Assembly: GCF_003355155.1 (NCBI RefSeq)
Contig: NZ_CP031320.1
Location: 3,401,367 to 3,465,366, forward strand
Direction of reading: 5' to 3'
Source: Streptomyces armeniacus
GTDB taxonomy: Bacteria; Actinomycetota; Actinomycetes; Streptomycetales; Streptomycetaceae
Length of the DNA stretch: 64,000 nt
Shown: positions 8,023 through 15,444 of the stretch, piece by piece
How positions within the stretch are numbered: position 1 is the first letter of the stretch
Layout: each line of letters begins with the position of its first letter
The notes under the pieces: generated by a model
The model's input: the letters and a program-made list of their open reading frames with translations, nothing else
What the model was told of the DNA's origin: nothing
Database searches by the model: none
Program-made: the position numbers and the translations under genes

Positions 8023-9240
8023 GTGAATCGGCTCAGGACACAGGTGGCCATCGTCGGCGCAGGTCCGGCCGGACTGCTGCTGTCGCATCTGCTGCACCAG
8101 CAGGGAGTGGAGTCCGTTGTACTGGAGCGCCGCAGCAGACAGTACGTCGAACAGCGCGTGCGCGCCGGACTGCTGGAGCACGGCTCGGTCCAGGTGCTGC
8201 GGGACGCCGGCCTCGCCGGACGGCTCGACCGGCAGGCACTGCACCACGACGGGCTCGAACTGCGGGTCGACGGGCAGCGGCACCGGTTGAACGTCACACG
8301 GCTCGCGGGCTGCAGCACGTACGTGTACGGCCAGCAGGAGCTGGTCAAGGACCTGATCGCGGCCCGTGAAGAGGCGGGCGGGCAGATCTGGTTCGAGGTC
8401 GACGACGTGGTGCCGGAGCTCTCCCACGACGGCCCCTCAACGGTGCGCTGCACGCTCGACGGGCAGCCGACGGAGATCAGCTGCGACTTCGTCGCGGGCT
8501 GCGACGGGTTCCACGGAGTGACGCGCCCGAGCATCCCCGAAGGGCACCTCACCACGTACGACCGCACCTACCCGTCCGCCTGGCTCGGCGTCCTCGCCGC
8601 CGCGCCCCCCGCCTCCGAGGAACTGGTCTACGCGGTGCACGAGCGGGGCTTCGCCCTGGCCAGCATGCGTTCCCCCGAGGTCAGCCGGCTCTATCTCCAG
8701 GTGGAGGAGGGGGACTCGGTCGACAACTGGCCGGACGACCGGATCTGGAAGGAACTCCACGCACGCCTCTCCGTCACCGGCGAGGCGGAGCTCACCGAGG
8801 GGCCGATCCTGGAGAAGTCGGTCGTCGCCCTGCGGTCGTTCGTCGCCGAACCGATGCAGCACGGGCCGCTGTTCCTCGCCGGCGACGCCGCCCACATAGT
8901 GCCGCCCACCGCGGCGAAGGGGCTCAACCTCGCGGTGGAGGACGTCACGGTGCTGAGCGAGGCATTCCACGCGTGGTACTCCGACGGCGACCGCGCCCTC
9001 CTCGACGGCTACTCCGACCGGCGGCTGCCCAGCATCTGGGAGGCCGAGGAGTTCTCCGACTGGATGGCGGGCCTGCTGCACCGGCCCCCGGAGGGCGACC
9101 GGTACGGCGCGCGGCTGCAACGGGCCCGGCTGGACGCCGTCGTCAACTCACCCGCCAGCGGGCGGCAGTTCGCGGAGCGGTACGTGGGCCTGGCACGGCA
9201 GTACGCGGGCGGCGAGAGGAGCGGGCAGCGGACGCCGTAG
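8023..9240 (+). CDS. FAD monooxygenase of the 4-hydroxybenzoate 3-hydroxylase (PobA) family
   Basis: A 405-residue flavoprotein with a dinucleotide-binding start (VAIVGAGPAGL), the DG-type motif AGCDGFHG and the FAD motif GDAAHIVPPTAAKGLNLA. It aligns throughout with Pseudomonas PobA. The residues that hold the benzoate carboxylate and ring appear kept: the Tyr of VYAVHERG, and Ser and Arg in FALASMRS (Ser212/Arg214 equivalents). The Pro of HIVPP and the Tyr of YVGL near the C-terminus are also kept. It should hydroxylate a para-substituted benzoate next to the para group. GTG 8023 has GAGGAG 6 bases upstream. Downstream of pabAB, the likely substrate is 4-aminobenzoate, giving 4-amino-3-hydroxybenzoate. 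Plain 4-hydroxybenzoate catabolism is the alternative, but no ring-cleavage genes are nearby. Confidence 0.88.
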   Translation: MNRLRTQVAIVGAGPAGLLLSHLLHQQGVESVVLERRSRQYVEQRVRAGLLEHGSVQVLRDAGLAGRLDRQALHHDGLELRVDGQRHRLNVTRLAGCSTYVYGQQELVKDLIAAREEAGGQIWFEVDDVVPELSHDGPSTVRCTLDGQPTEISCDFVAGCDGFHGVTRPSIPEGHLTTYDRTYPSAWLGVLAAAPPASEELVYAVHERGFALASMRSPEVSRLYLQVEEGDSVDNWPDDRIWKELHARLSVTGEAELTEGPILEKSVVALRSFVAEPMQHGPLFLAGDAAHIVPPTAAKGLNLAVEDVTVLSEAFHAWYSDGDRALLDGYSDRRLPSIWEAEEFSDWMAGLLHRPPEGDRYGARLQRARLDAVVNSPASGRQFAERYVGLARQYAGGERSGQRTP

Positions 9241-9348
9241 GGGGCGACGGCACGGGGGACCGCACTGACGCGCCGCGCGGGGGACACCCTGCGCGGCCTG
9301 GTCGTCCGGCCGGGGCCGCGTGAAGGCCGCCACGGCCGCGTCAACGCG

Positions 9349-9424
9349 GCGTCAGACCTCCGCGGCGTGATCTCCGCCGCGTCAGATCTCCGCCGCGTCA
9401 GATCTCCGCTGCGTCAGATCTCCT
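9349..9424. repeat. Tandem 16-bp repeats spanning the stop codon of the PabC-like gene
   Basis: Five successive units of the form GCGTCAGATCTCCGCC fill 9349-9424. One unit lacks 2 bp and the last is partial. Read on the - strand, each complete unit ends with an in-frame-looking GAGATCTGA, the same bases that end the aminotransferase gene (stop 9416-9414). The array therefore looks like repeated duplication of the gene's 3' end into the gap before the convergent hydroxylase gene. Confidence 0.7.
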
Positions 9425-10229
9425 CAAGGCGGACGGACTCGTACGCGCTCCGCAGCTCCCGCAGCGCCGGGTGCTCGACGTCGAACTCGATCCCGTCGAC
9501 CGAGGCGATCGGGCGGATGCCGAAACCGGCGTTGGTCGCGAACGCGGCCTCCATCCCGGACAGTTGCTCCACGCCCAGCTCCTCCGTGCGCTGAGCGCCG
9601 GAATGGTGCTCAGCGAGCAGAGCCGTCGTGACACCGGGCAGGACGTCCGCGGCCGGCCACACCAGGCTGCCACCCCCGAAGAAGCCGACGTTCCACGTCG
9701 GACCCTCCGCCACGACGGGCCGGTCCGGAGGCCCCTGCGTGAACAGGACGTCGTTGAACCCGTCGCGCTGAGCCAGCCCCCGCTGGTGCAGCGCACCGAA
9801 AAGCCCGGTGTGCTTCACCGCCGGCACCTCCCGGCGGTGCGGCGCGGTACGCACGCGCAGAGGCGGCAGCGGCGCGAGCCCCGCCGCCCGTGTGGTCACC
9901 AGAAGCCGGGGCCGTGCCGCGGCTCCCGGTCGCTCCAGCCCGAGGCCGGGATCGCACACCGTGACCCGCGCGGTGACCGGATCGGGGGCGTCCGCCAGCG
10001 CCTTCCGCAGGTGGGCGCGTACCTGCTCCGCCTCCAGATCGGCACCGAAGACCGTACGGCAGTCACGCCGCAACCTCTCCAGATGCAGCGAGAGCCCGCG
10101 CACCCGCAAGCCCTCCACCCGCATGGTGGTGAAGTGCCCGTAATTGACCATGGCCAGCGCCCGGAGGCAGTCGGACTCACTGTGTTCCGCCTCGGCGGCA
10201 GCGTCGCTCGGTTCCATAGGGAGGCCCAT
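9414..10229 (-). CDS. Class IV (PabC-like) PLP aminotransferase / aminodeoxychorismate lyase candidate
   Basis: A 271-residue fold-type IV PLP enzyme. The PLP lysine is probably in REVPAVKHTGLFGAL, and the segments NDVLFT and EGPTWNVGFF match the conserved family core. 4-Amino-4-deoxychorismate lyase, which makes 4-aminobenzoate and pyruvate, belongs here. Its position, convergent with pabAB and the hydroxylase, fits that job. Generic branched-chain-type aminotransferases of this family are common in Streptomyces, so the lyase role is an inference from context. ATG 10229 is used, with ATG 10217 as an alternative; neither has a good ribosome-binding site. Confidence 0.75.
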   Translation of the reverse strand: MGLPMEPSDAAAEAEHSESDCLRALAMVNYGHFTTMRVEGLRVRGLSLHLERLRRDCRTVFGADLEAEQVRAHLRKALADAPDPVTARVTVCDPGLGLERPGAAARPRLLVTTRAAGLAPLPPLRVRTAPHRREVPAVKHTGLFGALHQRGLAQRDGFNDVLFTQGPPDRPVVAEGPTWNVGFFGGGSLVWPAADVLPGVTTALLAEHHSGAQRTEELGVEQLSGMEAAFATNAGFGIRPIASVDGIEFDVEHPALRELRSAYESVRLEEI

Positions 10230-10411
10230 CTGTGAACGCGGCGCGGCGCACCACACCGCGCCGGGCGATCTTACCGCGGCCCAACACGCCATCCGTCCGG
10301 CCCCGTTCCAGGGCTGTCACATGGCCCGCCTGTGCCGTCATGTGCTCGAGCCACTCCCGGAGTCCTCGGTTACCGAGCGGACCCGTGGAGCGGTAGGCGC
10401 CGGGCGAGCAG

Positions 10412-10825
10412 TTATGGTCGGGCGCTGTCCGTGAGCCTTAACGTGGCTTGGCCGGTGTGCCGGGCGATGGTCTCGAAGTCGCGGTCGCAGTGCAGGAGGA
10501 TGAGGTCGGACAGTTCAGCCGCCGCCGCGACAAGGAGGTCGACGGGCCCCGCGCTGCGGTGCTCGCCGTGATCGACAAGAATCTGCTGAACTTGCAGGGC
10601 CCGCCGGAATGCGCTGTCCGGGATCGGCGCCCAGCCGTAGAACCCACTCAGATACTGCTGGATCTGCTTGTGATGTGCGGATGACCGTGCGGAGCGAAGA
10701 ACTTCTATCTCTGTGATCTCGCACATGCCGGCCAGCCCGGAGTCCAGCGCTTCTCCCCACCCCCAGGCGTCCGCGCCGTGTCGAAGGAAGCGGGCCACCG
10801 CTGAGGTGTCCGCAAGGTATTTCAC
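10412..10825 (-). CDS. vapC: PIN-domain toxin, VapC family
   Basis: A 137-residue PIN-domain RNase. The expected acidic residues are visible: Asp in the N-terminal MKYLADTSA, Glu in ITEIEVLRSA, Asp in SAGPVDLLVAAAA and the late Asp in HCDRDF. VapC toxins cleave tRNA or rRNA when released from their antitoxin. Its ATG overlaps the vapB stop by 4 bp (ATGA), the usual coupled arrangement. The gene is lower in GC than its neighbours, as expected for a mobile toxin-antitoxin pair. Confidence 0.9.
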   Translation of the reverse strand: MKYLADTSAVARFLRHGADAWGWGEALDSGLAGMCEITEIEVLRSARSSAHHKQIQQYLSGFYGWAPIPDSAFRRALQVQQILVDHGEHRSAGPVDLLVAAAAELSDLILLHCDRDFETIARHTGQATLRLTDSARP

Positions 10826-11070
10826 GCGGCCTGACCCTGGTCACCGCCGACGGTGGGGCCGGGGCGGTAGGTGATCTTGTCTGCCAAGGCGTCGAGGTCC
10901 AGCGCCTCGGCGGCGATCCGTTCCGCTGCCATGCGCGCCTCGTGCCGCTTGACCCGGTCACTGACCTCGCGCAGGGCGCGGTTGACGGTGTCCTTCTTCG
11001 TCTTGGTGCCGAACGCGTCCTGCGCTACAGCCAGTGCGTCTTCGTCGATCTCGATCAGTGTCTTGCCCAT
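10822..11070 (-). CDS. vapB: VapB-type antitoxin
   Basis: An 82-residue antitoxin. The N-terminus, MGKTLIEIDEDALAVAQ, matches the ribbon-helix-helix VapB pattern; the helical middle (KKDTVNRALREVSDRV) and a flexible C-terminal tail would wrap the VapC active site. AAGGGG lies 5 bases before ATG 11070. An upstream frame extension to 11094 would run into the operator and is rejected. It is co-transcribed with vapC and probably represses its own promoter. Confidence 0.85.
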   Translation of the reverse strand: MGKTLIEIDEDALAVAQDAFGTKTKKDTVNRALREVSDRVKRHEARMAAERIAAEALDLDALADKITYRPGPTVGGDQGQAA

Positions 11071-11087
11071 GGGACCCCTTCTGTGTA

Positions 11088-11109
11088 TATCCAAAATCTA
11101 TCATGGATA
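11088..11109. promoter_or_regulatory. Inverted repeat in the vapBC promoter
   Basis: TATCCA (11088-11093) and TGGATA (11104-11109) form a dyad with a 10-bp AT-rich spacer, 18 bp before the vapB start codon. This is where VapB or VapBC complexes normally bind. It is inferred as the autoregulatory operator. Confidence 0.5.
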
Positions 11110-11338
11110 CAAAGGAGTGGCTCATTTCGCATCGAACTAACGACCGTAGCCGCTTTATGAGGGCCTGGAAGGCTTGTCAAGTAGGGCACGGAAGGGCTTA
11201 TTCGAGTCGGTGTGTGTTCGTGGCGTGTTCGACCAGATGCGCCTGTTTGCCATGACCTCCAAGAGTGTTGCTCTGCGTCCCCGACCGATCGCAAGCTGTG
11301 GTGGTCGAGGGTGAAGGCGTACCGAGCGAGGGGGAGCA

Positions 11339-11791
11339 GTGGCCGCAGAACTGGATGCGATGGCACTGGCCGTGCCTGCAGCGAGCGCCCTGGTGACCGA
11401 GATCGCCAGGGGCGGCTGGGAATCCTTACGCGGAGCCATGGCCCGATTCTTGAGGCGAGACGGGGAGACCGCGGCGGACCGGCAGATGGAACTGCTTGAC
11501 GATGCGGCGCAATCTCTCGCCGGTGCCACCGAGACAGATCGCGACGAAGTACGCCGACAACTGGAGCAGCGGCTCGTCCTGCAGCTCGCCGCCTACTTGG
11601 ACCGCTACCCGGACATGGACGACGAACTGGCAACCCTTCTGCCCGCCCCGCAGAATCCGCCCTTGGCCGACACCCCCACACTGAGCGCGCAACACAACAG
11701 CGGTAGTCAGATCGTGCAGGCGCTTGGCGACGTGGACGCGGGCAGTGGAGGCATCAACTACGGTGTTCCGCCGCGGAATCCGGGGGCTTGA
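11339..11791 (+). CDS. Hypothetical protein of a STAND/ATPase-associated type
   Basis: A 150-residue protein with a GTG start at 11339 and a strong purine-rich GAGGGGGAG upstream. The N-terminal two thirds is helical (ALVTEIARGGWESLRGAMARFL...LEQRLVLQLAAYLDRYP). The C-terminal third is a low-complexity tail, NSGSQIVQALGDVDAGSG. Tails with Q/AGRDI-like or QxxxxGDV repeats are frequent in actinomycete proteins encoded beside STAND or other signal-transducing NTPases; I recall this as a genomic pattern, not a defined function. It precedes the truncated P-loop gene by 7 bp and was probably its partner. Confidence 0.55.
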   Translation: MAAELDAMALAVPAASALVTEIARGGWESLRGAMARFLRRDGETAADRQMELLDDAAQSLAGATETDRDEVRRQLEQRLVLQLAAYLDRYPDMDDELATLLPAPQNPPLADTPTLSAQHNSGSQIVQALGDVDAGSGGINYGVPPRNPGA

Positions 11792-11798
11792 ACGGGCC

Positions 11799-12530
11799 GT
11801 GACCTCAGTTACCACACATACCGGCAATTGGGCACACGGCGGCGGCAACCACGCCAGCAACAACACCAACTCGACGTTGCTGCAGGCGGGGCGGGACATC
11901 AATCTGCACCAGCAGGAGCCATTGCCCACCGAGTCCGTGCCTCAAGAGGAACTCAACGCTGTCCGCCACGCCTGGGTCGCCGAGGACGAGGAAGGCAAGC
12001 AGATCACCACTGCTCCCGAAGCGCTCGCGAAATTGGACCGGGGCGAGCATGTGGTCGTGATTGTCGGTCCGCCTGGTACAGGGAAGTGTGCAGCGGGACT
12101 GCGCGCTCTGTCCGAGTTGCGTCCCGTACTGCCTGGAGACGGTGGGCCGAGGCTGCGGTTGCGTCTTGAACACGTGCTTCCCGACTGGGAGTCGGTCGAG
12201 AAGGACAAGTTCTTGCTCCCCGCCGAGCCCGGCCGCGGTTACCTACTCGACGTATCGGGTGAGAGCGGGCGCTGGGGGGAGCCGGAGCTCGCGGCCAAGA
12301 AGTTTCTGTCCCCGCACACCAGTTGGCGTGCCTTGCGCCTGATGCGCCGGGCCCGGAAGCACGCTACACCGCCGCGTCGGCTTTCGTTCGACGTCGCCTG
12401 GCGGCAGTCGCGGGTACGACGCCACCCGGGCGAGGCGCACTATCTCCTGCATGGCCACGACGGCAACCCCGACCACACAAAGATGCCGTCCTTCACCCAG
12501 GATCCCGACGGGGGGAAGCGACGACCATGA
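11799..12530 (+). pseudogene. Truncated P-loop ATPase (STAND-like), probably degraded
   Basis: From GTG 11799 a 243-residue frame carries an N-terminal Gly/Asn-rich segment (GGGNHASNNTNS...LQAGRDINLHQQ), then a Walker A-like loop, VVIVGPPGTGKC. The last position is Cys where Ser or Thr is expected. A plausible ATPase continuation (LEHVLPDWESVEKDKFLLPAEPGRGYLLDVS) follows, but after about residue 170 the sequence loses protein character, and the frame stops where a full STAND protein would have several hundred more residues. I infer loss of the C-terminal sensor part and possibly frameshifts. The lower GC suggests an acquired defence or signalling module in decay. Confidence 0.5.
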
Positions 12531-12609
12531 TCGGCGAGCAGGCCACTTCCGTCCGCGTCGGGCGGCGCGGGGTCTGAACGGTGCTGCGGCGGCGTGAGAG
12601 GCTGGCCGT

Positions 12610-14718
12610 ATGAACCGGTTGGCTGGTGCGAGCTCGCCTTATCTGCTGCAGCACGCGGAGAACCCCGTTGACTGGTGGCCGTGGGGACCGGGTGCCTTCG
12701 AGGAGGCCAAGCGCCGCGACGTGCCCATTCTGCTGTCCGTCGGCTACTCCGCGTGTCACTGGTGCCATGTGATGGCCGACGAGAGCTTCGCCGATCACGT
12801 GACCGCGGAGTTCCTCAATCAGCACTTCGTGTCGGTCAAGGTCGACCGTGAGGAACGGCCGGATGTCGACGCCGTCTACATGGAGGCCGTGCAGGCCGCG
12901 ACCGGGCACGGCGGCTGGCCGATGACCGTGTTTCTCACGCCCGGGGCCGAGCCGTTCTACTTCGGCACCTATTTCCCGCCGGAACCGCGGCACGGCATGC
13001 CGTCGTTCCGGCAGGTACTCGAAGGAGTACGCGTCGCCTGGGCGGAGCGCAGGGACGAGGTGGGCGAGGTGGCCGGCGGGATCGTGCGGGATCTGGCCGG
13101 GCGCGGCATCGCGTACGACCGGCCGCTGCCGCCCGGCGCGGAGGAGCTGGGCGCCGCGCTGCTCGGGCTCACCCGGGACTTCGACGCGTCGCGCGGCGGG
13201 TTCGGGGGCGCGCCCAAGTTCCCGCCCGCGATGGCGCTGGAGTTCCTGCTGCGGCACCACGCGCGCACCGGCTCGGAAGGCGCGCTGCAGATGGTGCGGC
13301 AGACCTGCGAGGCGATGGCGCGCGGCGGGATCTACGACCAGCTCGGCAGCGGCTTCGCGCGCTACTCCGTGGACGCGGAGTGGGTGGTCCCGCACTTCGA
13401 GCGCATGCTCTACGACAACGCGCTGCTCTGCCGCGTCTACGCACACCTGTGGCGCGCCACCGGCTCCGCCCTCGCCCGCCGCGTCGCGCTGGAGACCGCG
13501 GACTTCCTCGTACGCGAACTGCGCACCGAGCACGGCGGCTTCGCTTCCGCGCTCGACGCGGACAGCGACGACGGCACGGGACGCCACAAGGAGGGCGCGT
13601 ACTACGTCTGGACCCCCGGTCAGCTCGCCGAGGTGCTGGGGGAGGACGACGGAGCGTACGCGGCCCGGCTGTTCGGGGTCACCGCGGAGGGGACGTTCGA
13701 GGAGGGCGCGTCGGTGCTCCGGCTGCCGCCCTCCGTGGCGGACCCGGAGGGGGACGCCGGGACGGAGCCGGAGGGGGACGCGGACGCGGGCCCCTTCGAC
13801 GACGCGCGGGCGGCCTCCGTACGGGAGCGGCTGTTCGCCGCGCGCGCGGGGCGGCCGCGCCCCGGGCGGGACGAGAAGGTCGTCGCAGCCTGGAACGGGC
13901 TGGCCGTCGCCGCCCTCGCCGAGACCGGCGCCTTCTTCGGCCGCCCCGACCTGGTGGAGGCCGCCACCGGAGCCGCGGACCTGCTGCTCGCGGTGCACAC
14001 GGACGAGCGCGGACGGCTGTTCCGCACCTCACGGGACGGCGTCGCGGGCCCCAGCGCGGGCGTGCTGGAGGACTACGGCGATGTCGCGGAGGGGATGCTG
14101 ACGCTCTACGCCGTCACCGGCGAGAGCGCCTGGCTCCAGCTGTCCGGCACCCTGCTGGAGGCCGTGCTCCGGCACTTCACGGGCGAGGACGGCACGCTCT
14201 ACGACACGGCGGACGACGCCGAGCGGCTGATCCGCCGCCCCCAGGACCCGACCGACAACGCCACCCCCTCCGGCTGGACGGCGGCGGCGAACGCCCTGCT
14301 GTCCTACGCCGCCTACACCGGCAGCAGCCGCCACCGCGAGGCCGCCGAACGGGCGTTGGGCATCGTCAAGGCGCTCGCCGCCCGCGCACCGCGCTTCATC
14401 GGCTGGGGACTGGCGGCGGCCGAAGCGGCGCTGGACGGGCCGCGCGAGGTCGCCGTCGTCGGCGCTGACGGCGACCCGGCGCGGGACGCGCTGCACCGTA
14501 CGGCGCTGCTCGCGACGGCACCCGGCGCGGCGGTGGCCGTGGGGGAGCCCGAGCAGGGACCGGAGGGAGAGCGGGAGCGTGAGCAGGAGCCGGTGCCGCT
14601 GCTGCGCGGGCGGCCGCTGCTGGAAGGGCGCCCGGCGGCGTACGTCTGCCGCGGCTTCACCTGCGACGCGCCCACCGCCGAACCGGACACCCTGGCGCAC
14701 GCCCTCGGCGCGGACTGA
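12610..14718 (+). CDS. DUF255 thioredoxin-fold protein, YyaL/SSP411 family
   Basis: A 702-residue cytosolic protein. Residues about 1-165 are a thioredoxin-like DUF255 domain with [14 protein letters not shown] and the CxxC motif in ACHWCHVM. The remainder is an alpha/alpha-barrel region related to N-acylglucosamine 2-epimerases ([17 protein letters not shown]...[16 protein letters not shown]). The human homologue is spermatogenesis-associated protein 20; no confirmed bacterial reaction is known to me. Length and motifs are complete. It stands alone, 79 bp after the degraded ATPase, and converges on a TetR gene. Confidence 0.9.
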   Translation: MNRLAGASSPYLLQHAENPVDWWPWGPGAFEEAKRRDVPILLSVGYSACHWCHVMADESFADHVTAEFLNQHFVSVKVDREERPDVDAVYMEAVQAATGHGGWPMTVFLTPGAEPFYFGTYFPPEPRHGMPSFRQVLEGVRVAWAERRDEVGEVAGGIVRDLAGRGIAYDRPLPPGAEELGAALLGLTRDFDASRGGFGGAPKFPPAMALEFLLRHHARTGSEGALQMVRQTCEAMARGGIYDQLGSGFARYSVDAEWVVPHFERMLYDNALLCRVYAHLWRATGSALARRVALETADFLVRELRTEHGGFASALDADSDDGTGRHKEGAYYVWTPGQLAEVLGEDDGAYAARLFGVTAEGTFEEGASVLRLPPSVADPEGDAGTEPEGDADAGPFDDARAASVRERLFAARAGRPRPGRDEKVVAAWNGLAVAALAETGAFFGRPDLVEAATGAADLLLAVHTDERGRLFRTSRDGVAGPSAGVLEDYGDVAEGMLTLYAVTGESAWLQLSGTLLEAVLRHFTGEDGTLYDTADDAERLIRRPQDPTDNATPSGWTAAANALLSYAAYTGSSRHREAAERALGIVKALAARAPRFIGWGLAAAEAALDGPREVAVVGADGDPARDALHRTALLATAPGAAVAVGEPEQGPEGEREREQEPVPLLRGRPLLEGRPAAYVCRGFTCDAPTAEPDTLAHALGAD

Positions 14719-14775
14719 CCCGCGTACGTACGTGCCGGTCCACGCCGTGCCCGCGTACGTGCGCGGCCTGAGCGC

Positions 14776-14820
14776 CGCGGCTCAGTGCTCCGCGGCTCAG
14801 TGCTCCGCGGTTCAGAGCGT
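14776..14820. repeat. Three tandem 15-bp units across the TetR gene stop codon
   Basis: CGCGGCTCAGTGCTC is present twice, at 14776-14790 and 14791-14805. A diverged third copy at 14806-14820 contains the TetR stop (14814-14812). As at 9349-9424, the array looks like repeated duplication of a gene end into a convergent junction. Confidence 0.6.
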
Positions 14821-15444
14821 CAGGCCGCGCTCCAGCACCAGCAGCGCGTGCGACACCCGGTCGGCGAGCTCGCCCTCCAGCCCGTGCTCCATCCAGTGGT
14901 ACATCGCCTCGGTCAGCGCACCCATCACCGCACCGGTCACGACCCGCAGCTCCATGTCGTCCTCCGGCCGCCCGGTGCGCTCCGACAGCACGCGGATCAG
15001 CAACCGGCTGGTCACGGCGGTGTGTTCGGTCATGCGGGCGCGTACGGCCGGCACGTCCCGGATCAGCAGCATGCGCTGCATGGCCTCGGCGTTCTCCCGT
15101 CCGTCCAGTTGACGGGACAGGATGGCGCAGAGCGCCTCGCGCAACGCGGTCACCGGCGGCTCCTCCGGCGGCCGCTGCGCCAGAGCCTCCGCGATCAAGG
15201 GGTCGTACTCGTCCGTCAGGACGATGTCCTCTTTGGTCGGGAAGTACCGGAAGACCGTGCTGGGCGAGACCTCGGCAGCCTCGGCGATCTGGTCGACGGG
15301 CGTGGCGTCGTAACCCTGCTTGCAGAAGAGCTTGTAGGCGGCCTGCCGGATCGCCTTACGGGTCTGGATCTTCTTCCGTTCCCGCAGCCCTGGTTTCCGG
15401 GAGGTGACGGCAGGTTTCGTACGTGCGGCGGTCATGGCTTTCAT
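14812..15444 (-). CDS. TetR-family repressor paired with an MFS exporter
   Basis: A 210-residue TetR/AcrR regulator. The DNA-binding helix-turn-helix (QAAYKLFCKQGYDATPVDQIAEAAEVSPSTVFRYFPTKEDI) lies in the first 75 residues; the helical remainder is the ligand and dimer domain. ATG 15444 overlaps the MFS stop (ATGA), so exporter and regulator are one transcript in the order MFS-tetR. It very likely represses the pair from the dyad at 17037-17068 and is released by the drug or metabolite exported. ATG 15435 is an alternative start. Confidence 0.88.
   Translation of the reverse strand: MKAMTAARTKPAVTSRKPGLRERKKIQTRKAIRQAAYKLFCKQGYDATPVDQIAEAAEVSPSTVFRYFPTKEDIVLTDEYDPLIAEALAQRPPEEPPVTALREALCAILSRQLDGRENAEAMQRMLLIRDVPAVRARMTEHTAVTSRLLIRVLSERTGRPEDDMELRVVTGAVMGALTEAMYHWMEHGLEGELADRVSHALLVLERGLTL

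Noticed and set aside
5886..8567. 893-residue open frame on the - strand opposite pabAB and the hydroxylase
   Set aside because: It is the antisense shadow of two clearly conserved enzymes; its residues are Gly/Arg/Val-rich with no domain, and the + strand has motifs and ribosome-binding sites.
12061..12577. Rescuing the truncated ATPase through alternative frames at 12061-12342 and 12323-12577
   Set aside because: The alternative frames are short and of poor composition, and I could not join them to give a credible continuation. Truncation plus decay remains the simpler reading.
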